A DNA stretch of 64,000 bases from assembly GCA_026315105.1 (NCBI GenBank), contig CM048745.1:279513247-279577246 (forward strand), in the 5' to 3' direction. Position 1 is the stretch's first letter; every line of letters starts with the position of its first letter. Under the pieces are notes generated by a model. It searched no databases, was not told the origin of the DNA, and saw nothing but the letters and a program-made list of their open reading frames with translations. The position numbers were made by a program, and so were the translations under genes. Shown here one piece after another: positions 1 to 10,120 of the stretch. The stretch is from Locusta migratoria. Its lineage: Eukaryota; Arthropoda; Insecta; Orthoptera; Acrididae.

Positions 1-19
1 CTTTCTTCTGAAACATGTC

Positions 20-246
20 ATATCCTCCATAAAAATGTTCAAATGTTTGTGAAACTTATTGGACTTAACTGCGGGGTCATCAGTCCCTAAACTTACAAAC
101 TACTTATGAACTACCTTATACTAAAGACAGCACAAATATCCATGTCAGAGGGAGGGATTCGACCCCCTATGGGAAACAGCCTCGCGCATCGCAGCATAGC
201 GCCTCAGTGCGCTCGACCGCTCCGCCGAGGCTGTATCCCTCATAAA
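20..246 (-). repeat. tRNA-derived SINE (family A), copy 1
   Basis: Reverse-oriented copy (body about 33-233) of the short retroposon seen four more times in this window. The tRNA-like head is at the right (degenerate GGCTG...GGATTCGACCCCC B-box side) and the tail GACCCC(G)CAGTTAAGTCC at the left. Candidate target duplication TATCCTCCATAAA (20-32) / TATCCCTCATAAA (234-246) with two mismatches. The head of this copy is more diverged than the others, so it is older. Confidence 0.85.
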
Positions 247-1045
247 TGTAAAGTCAAGGTTAGTTTTCTGCCAACATTGAAAATCATCATGATCACTGGC
301 TTTGTGAAGAATGACTTTACACTACAGACATCAGCCATGCATAAGATTCCTTGCAAATGTGTTTAGTCATATATTGGACACATTCTACATTCTGTCCAAG
401 AACACTGCTCAGACCATCGATGTTATAAGTACTTGCTACAGCCGAAAGATTCTACAATGACTGCGCACTATATACATGTGAAGTTGTTTACACTAAATTT
501 TCCTACCTTTGTCTGTTGTATATTTACATGTAGAATCATTTTCATGAGAGCTATAAAATGGAATGATGTAAATGATAAAGGTTTGATTGCTTTATAAATT
601 TTTCAGGCTTCAGCATAGGAAATGTGCAAAATTACCTTCACATCTTGTATTTCTTTGTAATTGTGAAGAAGCTATCTTTATTCTAAGACATAAGTCATTG
701 GCCCCAAATATGTAGTTTTTGGTAGTGTGAATATCTGAACCTCCCATAAACCTCATATTTTTGTGTTGTTGGTGCTGTGGCCAAATTTCTGCAACTTGTA
801 GCATTGTATTGGAGCTGAAATGTGAGATGTGACCTGAAAATGGGTGAGTTTAGCCTCAACATACTTGTGTAAATTGGATCAACTGAAGGGGAGATATTTG
901 TACTTTTATCATTTGCTGATATTATCCTAAATGCATTATCTCAATGCATGTTGCAACTGCCTCACTAAAACTGAATCAATTTTTGAGTTAATCTACTATG
1001 CAGAAATACCTAATTAGTTTAGAGTTTAGATTAGCAGCTGCTTAA
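247..1045. other. no recognisable feature
   Basis: AT-rich sequence with only short chance open frames. I see no conserved protein, RNA gene or clear repeat here. Confidence 0.5.
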
Positions 1046-1095
1046 TGCAGTGATTCTCAAGTTGGGGGGGGGGGGGGGGAGGGGAGGGGGGACAT
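1046..1095 (+). repeat. hAT-like terminus with poly-G tract
   Basis: CAGTGATTCTCAAGTTGG is like the CAGTGGTTCTCAAACTG ends of Charlie/hAT transposons. It runs straight into an 18-base G run (about 1063-1080) and further G-rich sequence. No partner terminus was found nearby, so this is a terminal scrap at best. Confidence 0.3.
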
Positions 1096-1335
1096 GTCCT
1101 CTTCGGGATCTTAATTACATTCTTCATGTAAGCAGGTGCATTAACTGAAACTAAGAATTGATTGGCTGCTTTGTTAATTATCAAATGATTACTTAATCTT
1201 TGATCAAAAACTAATTTATATAAATTAGTATTTATGAAAGAGTCCACACAACAAGATTTACAAGTAGAAAAAAAATTACCCATACATCCATGACTAAGAT
1301 GTCTGTCATAAACTTAATAAATTGACATGAAATAC

Positions 1336-1442
1336 CTGTGTAGAAAGAGACTCTACAGATATGTTGTTGTTGTTGTTGTTCATCTTTGAATGCTGTCTAC
1401 TGCATTCTGTTTCATTTTCTTCTTCAAGTGTAATTTTTTCCC
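1336..1442 (-). CDS. host gene exon D (acidic/Asn-rich, internal)
   Basis: A 107-bp internal coding exon on the minus strand. The acceptor is a pyrimidine-rich tract ending TTTCAG just before GGGAAAAAA (exon begins at 1442). The donor is ACACAG|GTATTTC (exon ends at 1336). It takes two bases to complete a Gly codon and ends in phase 0, encoding 35 residues beginning EKITLEEENETE and ending SVESLSTQ. Six consecutive AAC codons (about 1363-1380) give a polyasparagine run. Its entry phase matches the exit of exon C at 34513, which would read SYNE-G-EKITLEE. No domain is recognised; the composition suggests disordered protein. The next exon lies left of the window or is unseen. Membership in the same gene is inferred from phase and composition; the 33-kb intron is large but normal for a locust. 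Confidence 0.6.
1363..1380 (+). repeat. (GTT)n microsatellite inside exon D
   Basis: Six tandem GTT units, read as AAC (Asn) codons on the minus strand, so repeat-number changes would alter a polyasparagine tract without shifting frame. Confidence 0.8.
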
Positions 1443-1654
1443 CTGAAATCGGAGAAAAACATTGTATAGTTTGGGTGAAAATTACTTATAAATTAATAAG
1501 CAAGTCAAATTAGAATGATAACAGCCAATCCCTTATCCATGGATGATTGCTGGATGGCATATTGGTACATGCAACAGTACTTAAAGCAGTTAGTAGTTTT
1601 GCTCTTCTTTTTTCTTATCTTTAAATATACACACTTTCTCCCTCCTTCATCTCC

Positions 1655-1700
1655 TCTCTCTCTCTCTCTCTCACACACATACAGACAGACAGACAGAGAG
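1655..1700 (+). repeat. (CT)n / CA / GACA low-complexity tract
   Basis: TCTCTC run followed by ACACACATACA and three GACA units; simple sequence only. Confidence 0.8.
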
Positions 1701-1924
1701 AATTTATGTTGGGGTAATTATTTTAATAAGAAGAAAACTTTAATATTCCATATGTTTAAAATTGACTAAAAAGTGAAATAATGTTTCCTAGACACAGACA
1801 CATACCTACCCACATAGATATAGTCAATGAGTTTTCTTAATATTAAGAATGTAGGGCACATGAAGGAAAGAACTATTAATGAATCTCACATAATGAATAT
1901 AAGGCAAAGCATTGAATTACAATT

Positions 1925-1990
1925 TGTGCGAAGGTTGGTATTTGAACCTGGCTGTCCTGCTTACAAAGCAGATGTGGCTTGAAATAATAA
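1925..1990 (-). repeat. tRNA-like SINE fragment (uncertain)
   Basis: On the minus strand, GCTTTGTAAGCAGGACAGCC followed by AGGTTCAAATACC resembles an anticodon arm plus B box of a tRNA-derived SINE. No A box is visible. Short and diverged. Confidence 0.35.
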
Positions 1991-2239
1991 TAATAAAGTA
2001 AAGCATTCAATTAAAATTTGTGCTCTAGCTGGGATTATAACGAATGTCTCATTGCTACTATACAGGATTACACAAGAACTTTTATTTTGTTTTAAATCTT
2101 ACGAATATTTTCATTGTTATTAGAAGTCACAATTGCAAGTTTTCAGGAGTATCTGTGTGGAGTTATGAATCTCTATGAGGCTGTGAGAATTTTTCTTATA
2201 CATTTCTGTATGGGGTAAAGAATCTATATGGAATAGGAG

Positions 2240-2445
2240 AAATGATTTTATACTTTTTAGTCCTGCAGTTGGAGGTGACAGTTGTATGACTGTGTTGCGT
2301 GCCTGTGTGATTGTGTGAATGTTCTATTTTCTGAAGAAGGCCATGGCCAATAGCTGAAAGTGTTGTAGGTGTGTGTCTTTTGTATGTGCCTGTCAAAGCT
2401 CATTGTCATGTCTTTGCGGTAAGTTGTAAACTGTCCTTTATTATC
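2240..2445 (+). mobile_element. Penelope-like element 3' end fragment
   Basis: Shares with 30960-31165 the sequence GGAGGTGACAGTTGTATGA...GTGTTCTATTTTCTGAAGAAGG...CTTTTGTATGTGCCTGTC...TCTTTGCGGTAAGTTGTAAACTGTCC, which is the terminal region of the PLE family found throughout the window. It contains a hammerhead-like core at 2331-2359. No coding part is attached; this is a solo terminal remnant in plus orientation. Confidence 0.7.
2331..2359 (+). ncRNA. hammerhead-like ribozyme core (degenerate)
   Basis: CTGAAGA (the CUGANGA box), AG, a GCCAT/ATAGC stem with one mismatch around loop GGCCA, T, then GAAA. This matches the conserved core order of a hammerhead. Stem III would be very short, as reported for the minimal hammerheads of Penelope-like elements. 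Activity is unknown. Confidence 0.4.
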
Positions 2446-2471
2446 AATTTAAAAATTTGGTATATTTATTC

Positions 2472-3225
2472 AATAACTAGCTGAAAACCTGGTGTTGCTC
2501 AGGTATTTATTTATTTATTCCTGCTATTTTTCAGGTACATATTCATTTTAATAATGGCTGTATGTCTGTAAAATCTCATGGGAATACAATTAGTAGTAAA
2601 GAAGTAATAGATCAAAACTTGGTGCTTGATGGGGCGGTTTTCCATGAACTGTTTATGTGCTCATATCTCGTGAACTGTGTGTTGTACTGTGATACAATTT
2701 AGAAAGTACTCTCAACTATGTCCGTGTATACTGTCTGTAAAATTTCCTGCGGAAAAGTGGTAAGCAAGAAACTTTTTTCCTTTCATCAGTTTCCTATGGT
2801 TGTCAGCGAGAAAAAGTTTAATAAAGGTTTGAAATTATGTTTAAAGTTTGTTTGCAAGTCGCTAAGAACTCTCATTCTCATATAGCATATTTTTAAAGTC
2901 TCGCTGCATTATGTGGCAGTTTTTTGGGATTCTTATTGTTTATGATGTCATATCTTCTGAACCATGTGTGGTATTTGATTCTTAACCAAGCAGCAATTGT
3001 TACCTCATGGTAAAGAATGTGTGTACCAAATTTTGTTGTAATCGGTTCAGTGGTTTAGGAAAAATAAGCAGCATTGTCCCTAAATGCAGCAGTTTTTCAC
3101 ACACCTCATTGTTTACGATGTCATGAACTATGTATTGTACGTGATTCTTACACTTACAGCGGCCATCCTAATGAATTGAAGCTTACGTGTACAAAATGTC
3201 ATAAAGATCGGAACCAAACTGTATA
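2472..3225 (+). repeat. ancient interspersed repeat (ACTAGCTGA...GGTGTTGC type)
   Basis: Begins AACTAGCTGAAAACCTGGTGTTGCTCAGG, a diverged form of a repeat head widespread in arthropods (ACTAGCTGA..CCCGGCGTTGCCCGGG), and later has TACCAAATTTTGTTGTAATCGGTTCAGTGGTTTAGGA, another phrase typical of that repeat class. Internal phrases recur (a GTGAACTGTGTGTTGTACTG-like unit at about 2670 and 3115). No intact ORF. Confidence 0.5.
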
Positions 3226-3361
3226 ATTGTGTGCAACAAGTACACACTAACATATGGAGACTCTGCTTTATATATAACAATTATTATCTCTTTTTATTCT
3301 TGTGTTTGTGGTAATTTTCAATCAGTTTCAAATATTTTAATAAGATTACACTACGCTCACA

Positions 3362-3912
3362 ATGGGACAAAAGTCAGTTATTTTAACAATGGAAAGGCCA
3401 CTGGCAGCAGCGGCATCTGGTCTTAGGTGCAAACACCTCCTGTCACCATCTCATTGCCTGTTCATTAGGGACAGAAATTCAGACCTGAATATCCTGGTAG
3501 ACACTGGTTCGGGTCTGGGTACTCTGCGGAGATCTCCAAGGCATTTATGTAGGCTGCCAAGTACCTTCTGTCTGTCAGCTGCTAACAGTTCAGCTATCGG
3601 ATCCTGTGGAACTGATGATGGAGATGAACTTGGAATTACATCATCCACTCGCCTGGAATTTTACTGTCACCTACATCATGGAGGCAATAATTGGTACAGA
3701 TCTTTTGGCACAGTGTAATCCTTTAGAGACTGTGACAAACACCTTGGTGCAGCTATACTCAGCGCAGAAATGACGCAGACATATGAGGGTGAGTATGCTT
3801 CCTTACTGAGCCAATTTCCACATCTGACAGGCCACCAGGAATGCCTAAGCAAAAACCTCACAATAAGGTGGGTCACAGAGAAACAACAGATGGATGACTA
3901 GTAGTGTGCCAA
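3362..3912 (+). pseudogene. Gypsy-type retrotransposon protease and linker (broken)
   Basis: Plus-strand translation reads HCLFIRDRNSDLNILVDTGS, the usual context of an LTR-retrotransposon aspartic protease with the catalytic DTGS. After a frame change come WNFTVTYIMEAIIGTDLLAQ (the protease flap/ILGxDFL region) and EYASLLSQFPHLTG, the linker that precedes Gypsy RT. At least two frameshifts and stops separate these blocks. It is immediately followed by RT sequence at 3904, so this is a decayed pol polyprotein rather than a host gene. No gag or LTR is recognisable to the left. Confidence 0.75.
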
Positions 3913-4348
3913 CCAAAATGTCCTCCTCCTGGTCGCATTGTCATCTTTGACACAATGTTATGGGAGGGCATCATCAGGCCCACGAACCGTGCCCAGGGTC
4001 TCGGTTTTACTGCATTTAAAAATGGCAGAGCCTCGTACTCCTACAGTGATTATTGTGGACTTTATGTGAAGTTTTTGCCCGACTGTTACCCTGTGACTAT
4101 ATTGTGGGACTACAACTCTGTCGTGATACCACAATATTCAGTGTCTTGGATTGCACTAAAGCTTATCCCCAGTAGTGGTAGCAAAGGAAGTTCTCCTGTA
4201 TTAGAAAGCCTGTACATGACATTTGGATTATGTTTAATTAATACAGAGCAAACTCGCCAAAGACTTTTCAGTTTTGCTCTTCAAGGGCCTCCATTCTGTT
4301 TTGCTCACTTAGATGACATACCAAGTGTGTTTTCGAGAAACATGAGGT
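3904..4348 (+). pseudogene. Gypsy-type reverse transcriptase (interrupted)
   Basis: Continues the pol frame: MLWEGIIRPTNRAQ corresponds to the GIIRPS block of Gypsy RT. The region 4220-4340 reads GLCLINTEQTRQRLF (normally GLRNAAQTFQRF) then PPFCFAHLDDIPSVFS, the YxDD box in the form AHLDD. Homology stops abruptly at about 4348, where antisense sequence of an unrelated protein begins. The matching downstream RNase H part resumes near 6690. Several residues between motifs are scrambled by small indels. Confidence 0.75.
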
Positions 4349-5960
4349 TATCTTTTTAGGCTGTAAAATTTCAGCTGCAGTTTCTCTATCTTCAACAGAG
4401 AAGGAAGTTTGGTACTCTCTCACAGCATATGACATTTCCATGTAGCCACACCAACCAGGCTTAAATTTTTCTGGGCTTTCCAACCAGGTACCACTCAACC
4501 AAAACAAATTAAGTGTTCGGCCATGTTCATATGATAGTGGTTTTACTTTCAGGGCAGCCATGTTTGTAGCAACTATTTTGGAATAGCCAGATGTACTTGG
4601 GGCTCTGTCAGTTTGCAAATCAAAGAGGCCTTGTTTTTCGACAGCTTGAGCAGTAATAATCTTTTGAAGTACATTGTCTTCTACCTGAAGGGCAGTTTTA
4701 GGTGTTATGCAAGCAGTTCCGCCCGTGACATGAAACATATTATGTCAATCTACAGTGTGGACATTGTAGTCTGCATTATCGAAAACAAATTGCACATATC
4801 TGTTTTCAATTCTCGTGGGAAGTGACCAATCTCTCATATTTTAAAACTTGCTTGTATGCTATACAGATACCCAAATTATACAAGATGTCAATCAGGAACT
4901 TTGAGCCAAATTTGTGTGTAATGAAACACCTGTTCCAAGTTGGACTGGGGACAAAAATGAATGTGGACTTAAAGTGCTGATTAGACTATGACATATTGAA
5001 GTTTTTTTCTCCTTCCAGTAATGTGTTTCGTCCATTGCATCTTCTCGGGTGTTTGTCTTTTACAAGTAGGCTGTATTATTTCATTTATCAAGACATTGAG
5101 CATTTCAGCTGTCAGTTCAGCTCCTCCTCTATAAATTTCTACTACTGTTGGAAATTAAGAATAGTTGTGGCTTCAGAACTTTACCTCGTGTCGAATAATA
5201 GCTGCTGTAGTTTTGATCTCTCTCAGTTCCTCCCGAGCTTCATAATCAGTGTTTCGATTTCTATACTAGTTGTCTGTTAAAATATTACTAATTGCTCCTG
5301 AGAAACAAATCGCACTTCTTTTTCCTCGTAGTTCTGTTAAATTCAAGCTATTATCTTAGTGCTAGATAAGTTTTCTTTTCGTATGTTTGTCAGTATATGG
5401 CTCAACTTTGAGACTCAGTTGAAGGAACATAATTTGTAATTCTTCAAACATGTACTGACATTCATCATTTTCTTCCAAATAATCATACAGCTTTTCAAAA
5501 GCATCTTCTCTATTAGCATCAGCACTTGACCCACCTTTGGTTGTTGCTACTCCTTTCTCGGGCCGTGATGATCCTGCCTTATGAAATGCCTGGTAATAGT
5601 GCAAGTGGTACCTCCCATCATAACTGATTTTATGTAGTATGACCTGAGAGAGTCTCACAGTTACCTCATCTCCCCACTTCTTGTGCCGTGCCTGTTATTT
5701 GCTTCCGTTTGGATGCTTTCAATCGGTTCAACTTTCTGTACTAAGCTCCACTTTTCTGCAGCTGGGTTCATACACTTAGATACATCAACACACTTGCGAC
5801 CATGAAGAGAACTTAAGTTTTTAAAATCAAATGATCCACGGGAATCTTTGATGGAGGTTACTTGTCACGTTGAGGTAACCTTGGATATAGTGTATAAGTT
5901 TGTTGACACTTACTATGTACCTGATGTGATTCATTCTTCAGGAACGTGTCTTCAACACCA
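4349..5960 (-). pseudogene. intronless copy of a multi-copy uncharacterised protein
   Basis: On the minus strand, several frames join into one protein-like series from right to left: FDFKNLSSLHGRKC and KCMNPAAEKWSL (about 5850-5740), VILHKISYDGRYHLHYYQ (about 5645), FEKLYDYLEENDECQY (about 5505-5450), GTGVSLHTNLAS with FLIDILYNLG (about 4930-4880), VQFVFDNADYNVHTVD then MFHVTGGTACITP (about 4800-4700), and FKPGWCGYMEM (about 4460). I recall similar blocks (CDARYH, END-QY, DN-DHN--TLDG) from uncharacterised proteins present in many copies in arthropod and cnidarian genomes; function unknown. Frames are broken several times. It sits antisense inside the Gypsy pol, so it was inserted there or carried by a later element. 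Confidence 0.5.
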
Positions 5961-6660
5961 TCTTTAAGAATTTCACTGCAGTGAATTATTTTGTGCCCTG
6001 CCTATCTACTCAGAGTAATTAGCTGACCACCCTTGTCATTACAAGGTTTCAGCACACACTCCGCCACAATTCACACACCTATTAGTGATTATCACATAGT
6101 TCGCCCAGTATTTCAAAGACGAACAATAAAAAACTTACAGCCAAACTTTAATAGAAATAACACAAATGCACTCAATGGTTCTTCCAATAAGACTTCGGGG
6201 AAGACAATGAATGACAGGGTGTATGATGGCACTCTGTGGAGATGAGGGGGGCAAGCGTCCGAGTGCAGGCACAGCAGTAGGCAGGTCTCTTTCATGGTCT
6301 GCTTTTTTCTGGCGGCCCCAATCTTATTCCCAGTATTTCTATGCTTTTAACCCTCCGTGCTGACTCCTAGCCTCTTTTGGATTACAATACAATTGTTCAC
6401 TATTACTTTTTATTAAAATTGTATAGTTATTTCTGTACAATTTCATTTCTCTGTTCACTTAAGCAAGATTATACATAGGACCATATTTGTTCGAAATTTA
6501 ATGTAGATTATTTTTTTATTTGGCACTTTTCATGCTAAACCCTATAGTTTCACAAATATTTAAGAGAAACTTTTCACCCACACTCCCACCTCCCCCCCCC
6601 CCCCCCCCAAACCCAACTCTTGATGGTGTAACATTTTACCAAGCAATATGTGGACTGTAT
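5961..6660. other. unassigned segment inside split Gypsy element
   Basis: Presumed remainder of the insertion in the Gypsy pol, up to the point where RNase H homology resumes. It includes an 18-base C run (about 6591-6608) and otherwise AT-rich sequence with no recognised motif. Confidence 0.4.
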
Positions 6661-6675
6661 AGAACACTTTAAGAG

Positions 6676-7420
6676 TTGGGGGGAAACTTTTACTTTGGAT
6701 GTCTGGGTTGGGACATTTTTTGGGCTAAATGCACCATACTAATTGGCATGGTGCTACAACAGTGGACAGAGAACTCATGGCAACCACTGGCACACTTGTC
6801 TCATAATCTGTTTCTGTCTCAGAGAAAGTGGAGTGCTTATGACCGCAAGCTTTTAGCTGTTGATAAGTCCCTTAAATACTTCTGCCCACAGATTAAAGTA
6901 TGAGAGTTTACCAGTTTCATGGATCATACCTATATATTTAAAAAGAACAGCAACTGCACTACTAGCCAATATAACAATCTTAAAGTTATGTCACATTTCA
7001 GCACTGGCATCAAACATATTTCAAGTATTGATAATGTTGTAGGTGTCAGTCTTTCATGCATCAGCAACTGTGACAAGGCCTATTTATTTGTCTGCCATGG
7101 CTTGTGTACAACAACTTGAAGCATTTGTAAACAATACTATGTCACCATTAAAACTGGGCTCATTGATGTTCCCAGAAAAGACGCCAGGCTGTACTGTCAC
7201 ATCTCCCAAGGAAGACCTCACTCATTTCTCCTGTCAGCATTCCCTAGTTTTTATAGTATTCATAACATGTCACCCAGCAATTTGTTCCAGCTTTCATATG
7301 ATGTGACAATAGTTCATTTGGCCTAGAATGGAAAAGAACTTTCGAAAATGGATATGAACATGTCAGCAATGCCACCAGTGTAAAGTGTCATGCCACATAC
7401 ACACATCAATTGGTGATTTT
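6676..7420 (+). pseudogene. Gypsy-type RNase H and integrase N-terminus (broken)
   Basis: MVLQQWTENSWQPLAHLSHN...QRKWSAYDRKLLAVDKSLKYF is the RNase H-like start of a Gypsy pol (VLQQ...WQPLAYFSRKL...YSAYDRELLAV). It is followed by DHTYIFKKNSN and MSHFSTGIKHISSIDNVV, which match DHKPLTYAF and the ISQFTTDIQHV-GxDNVVAD blocks. Further on, GYEHVSNATSVKCHATYTHQ fits the integrase zinc-finger/linker (C-QCQ-K--RH). Frames shift at least three times. It is the downstream half of the element at 3362-4348 and ends where a PLE terminal fragment begins. Confidence 0.8.
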
Positions 7421-7436
7421 TCTGGTGTTACCCAAA

Positions 7437-7645
7437 ATGCAGCAGCCGGAGATGATGGTTATGTGTTTGCAAAGTGCGACTATGTGATTGTACAAATGAA
7501 AGAATATGTTAATTTCTGAAGTAGGCTTTGGATGAATGCTAAGTTGCACGTGTATGAATGTGTTTTTTTTTTTATATACTTGTTGAGACTCAATGAACAA
7601 CTTTGTGGTGAATTGCAAAGTATCCTCCTCATATTGCTGAACTAC
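7437..7645 (+). mobile_element. diverged Penelope-like terminal fragment
   Basis: GCAGCAGCCGGAGATGATGGTTATGTG...TTAATTTCTGAAGTAGGCTT...TTGTGGTGAATTGCAAAGTATCCTCC lines up at low identity with the PLE 3' end at 31000-31165, including the position of the CTGAAGAAGG core (here CTGAAGTAGG). Old remnant. Confidence 0.5.
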
Positions 7646-7778
7646 ATGTTGAGATACACAGTGTCTTTCTGCTAAGTGGCTCACCTCACTTATTTCCAGA
7701 ACTATTTAGGATATAGTACTTCTGTTTTCACCTTGATGAATAGTGAGAAAGTCCTAATGAAACAGTGTATATTTAAAA

Positions 7779-7979
7779 ACTTCCTGACAGATTAAAATTG
7801 CATGCCGGAACTGGGACTCGTACCTGGGACCTTTGCCTTTCGCGGGCAAGCGCTCTACCGACTGAGCTACCTCGACACGACTCACGATACCACCTCACAA
7901 CTTTACTTATGAAGCGGTATCTGTCAGGAAGTTTCATATCAGTGCACACTCCGGTGCAGAGTGAAAATTTCATTCTGGC
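7779..7979 (-). repeat. tRNA-derived SINE (family B), copy 1
   Basis: On the minus strand the head reads GTAGCTCAGTCGGTAGAGCG (A-box region), then CTTGCCCGCGAAAGG and a B-box-like GGTACGAGTCCC. Further CTTCCTGACAG/CTGTCAGGAAGTTTC arms bracket the unit, so it is partly self-complementary. It looks like a tRNA gene pseudogenised into a SINE; there is no acceptor-stem pairing or intact cloverleaf, so I do not call it a tRNA. Confidence 0.8.
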
Positions 7980-8089
7980 ATTGTATATTTATTTGTCATA
8001 GCCACATTAATTTCTGAGTAATTGGTACTGACTTCACTTTTTCAAATAAAAATATAGTGAAGAGGCAAATAAATGATTGAAGCATTTAA

Positions 8090-8525
8090 AAGGTTTGAAG
8101 GTGTAATAGGACCCGATTTTACAGCTCAGGACAGTGAGAACACATTGTAAGTGGATTGCTGACTACCTGAGTCAGGTAACAGGTGGTGTCAATGAGAATG
8201 TCAACAGCCGAGTTACGTGACGTTCGACTATGCACTCTACAGCAAAGTGACGACACAATGTGCAGCACATCAGCTAGAGGCTTTGACACATGCTAGCTTT
8301 CCAACACATTTATGATCATAGGAAACAGCGTACATCAGTGGGAAAGAAACACATTTAACAATACCGGGCCAGCCCATGATGATCAGATGCAGTTGGGATG
8401 TTTCGTGACATCCAACTTATGTTACTTAATGCCACCATCACTGCACACATAATGACTGACACTCAGCATACTTGGGATGCCACACTAGCTCTGAGTCTGG
8501 ATGCTGAAGACACATGGAATTCTGA
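8090..8525. other. unassigned, higher-GC block
   Basis: Base composition is more balanced than the flanks, which suggests a former coding region or element. I could not match any frame to a known protein. Confidence 0.35.
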
Positions 8526-8705
8526 CATTTAGTTCTCACTGAACATTAGGGCAATAGGTTCTTTCATCAAAGAATTCTCTTTGCTGATGAAAGTGTATTT
8601 AAAAATAATCGAAAACTGAATATAAGAAGTATGCATTGTGAGCATTTTATGTACTTTTATTTCGATTATTTGACTGAAACTTACTTTATTGATGATACCT
8701 TGTTG

Positions 8706-9180
8706 CAGTGGTTCCCAAACCGTGGGTCGCAACCCACTAGTGGGTGGATAGATCTCTTCAGTGGATCATTAAACGACTTTTAAAATATACAACATATCAA
8801 CTTAAAAAGTGTAAGTTGTAGGTCTTATTATTTGCATTATTTTATTTTTCACTCAATAAAGAAAAGTAACGAATTCTATGTCTTATTTATTTAAAGTGAA
8901 GATGATTACAGACTAACATTTCAAAGTTTTAACGAACTGATATTTTTACGTTTGGCCCACTGACATTTGTTTATTTATGCAAGATTATTATTTAAAATTG
9001 ATCCATGTTTTAGAAGTTTCTTTCCAAGAATTCCTGGCATTCTTCATTACTTGTTGAGGACAAGAAATAAATTCATTTGTAGAGGACAAGCTTGAAAATC
9101 TGAAACTTTCAGCATATGAGGGAGATAACCTGATGGAACTGCCATGTGATTCTTTTTTGAAAACTTTCTTTAAAGGTTAA
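8706..9180 (+). mobile_element. hAT (Charlie/ZBED-like) transposon remnant
   Basis: Starts CAGTGGTTCCCAAACCGTGG then GTCGCAACCCAC, the classic terminus of Charlie-type hAT elements. About 280 bp downstream, plus-strand frames read FVEDKLENLKLSAYEG and DNLMELPCDSFLKTFFK, resembling the C-terminal EEDLIEL-CDSSLK-IF block of ZBED5/hAT transposases. The rest of the transposase is missing. Confidence 0.5.
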
Positions 9181-9606
9181 AACTTTTTTCTATTTTGAAC
9201 CACAAAAAAAGGAGAGTATTGAAGGTATTAATCGTATTCACAACTACATAAACTTTGTGTTGTAAACATATTTCATACTGGAGAAAATGTTGTTTCTTTT
9301 CGTTAATAATGTTCTCTTTGCAATTTTTGAAATCTCACAAAGTATTTGTCCTTCATTTTCGTAATATAGTGAGGACAGTTTGCAACTCACCGCAAGACGT
9401 GGCGATGAGCTGCAACAGGCACATACAAAAGATTACAACACATTCAGCTATCGGCCATGGCCTTCTTCAGAAAATAGAAAACTACGCAGACATACAACCA
9501 ACACCTCCAACTGCCGCACTTCGAATCACGCTCTGCAGCGAATCAGGGCCGGGGAGGAGAGAGGGGATAGGAAGCTTACATCACGGTGGTGGGGATGGGT
9601 TAGATG

Positions 9607-9828
9607 GGAATAACAAGAGCCGGCCGCGGTGGCTGAGGGAACTGAGGCGCTTCAGTCACGGTCTGCACGGCCACTATGGTCGGGGGTTCGAATCCCCCCT
9701 CGGGCATGGATATTTGTGCCATCCTTAGTATAAGGTAGCTGATAAGTAGTTTGTAAGTTTAGGGACTGATGACCCCGTAGTTAAGTCCCATAAGCTTAAC
9801 AAACATTTGAACATTTTGGAATAATAAG
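9607..9828 (+). repeat. tRNA-derived SINE (family A), copy 2
   Basis: Forward copy (9618-9817): GCCGGCCGCGGTGGCTGAGG (A-box region), ...GGGGGTTCGAATCCCCC (B box), GGGCATGGATATTTGTGCC, and a tail GGGACTGATGACCCCGTAGTTAAGTCC. Flanked by an 11-bp target duplication GGAATAACAAG (9607-9617) / GGAATAATAAG (9818-9828). It lies inside the PLE fragment, so it inserted after it. Length and lack of tRNA folding beyond the boxes show a SINE, not a tRNA gene. Confidence 0.9.
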
Positions 9829-9975
9829 ATGCAGCTTAGGAATGGAGTGTGGAGGCGGGTGAGGGGAGAAAATAAAATAAAATAATTATATATAGAAAAT
9901 GAAATAAATATATATAGAAAATGCATGCACACTGCAAGTACACAAGACCGCATGTATACACACGCACGCGCGCGT

Positions 9976-10028
<53 letters not shown>
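9976..10028 (+). repeat. (CA)n microsatellite
   Basis: About 26 CA units preceded by a CG/CA mixed tract (CACGCACGCGCGCGTG), which could adopt Z-DNA. Confidence 0.95.
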
Positions 10029-10030
<2 letters not shown>

Positions 10031-10120
10031 ATCACACATTCACACACCACTCAAAATAGGTGAGGTTTGGAATAGAGAGGTAGGAACTGTAAGGTATGGA
10101 GAAAAAATATAGGGAAGTTG

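Noticed and set aside
3451..3876. Minus-strand open frames of 65-66 codons over the Gypsy protease
   Set aside because: They are shadows of the plus-strand pol sequence, which carries the DTGS motif.
7779..7979. A functional tRNA gene
   Set aside because: A and B boxes are present but the acceptor stem does not pair, and the same unit is repeated elsewhere as a SINE.
9759..10039. Cys/Val/His-rich ORFs on the minus strand
   Set aside because: They are translations of the (CA)n microsatellite.
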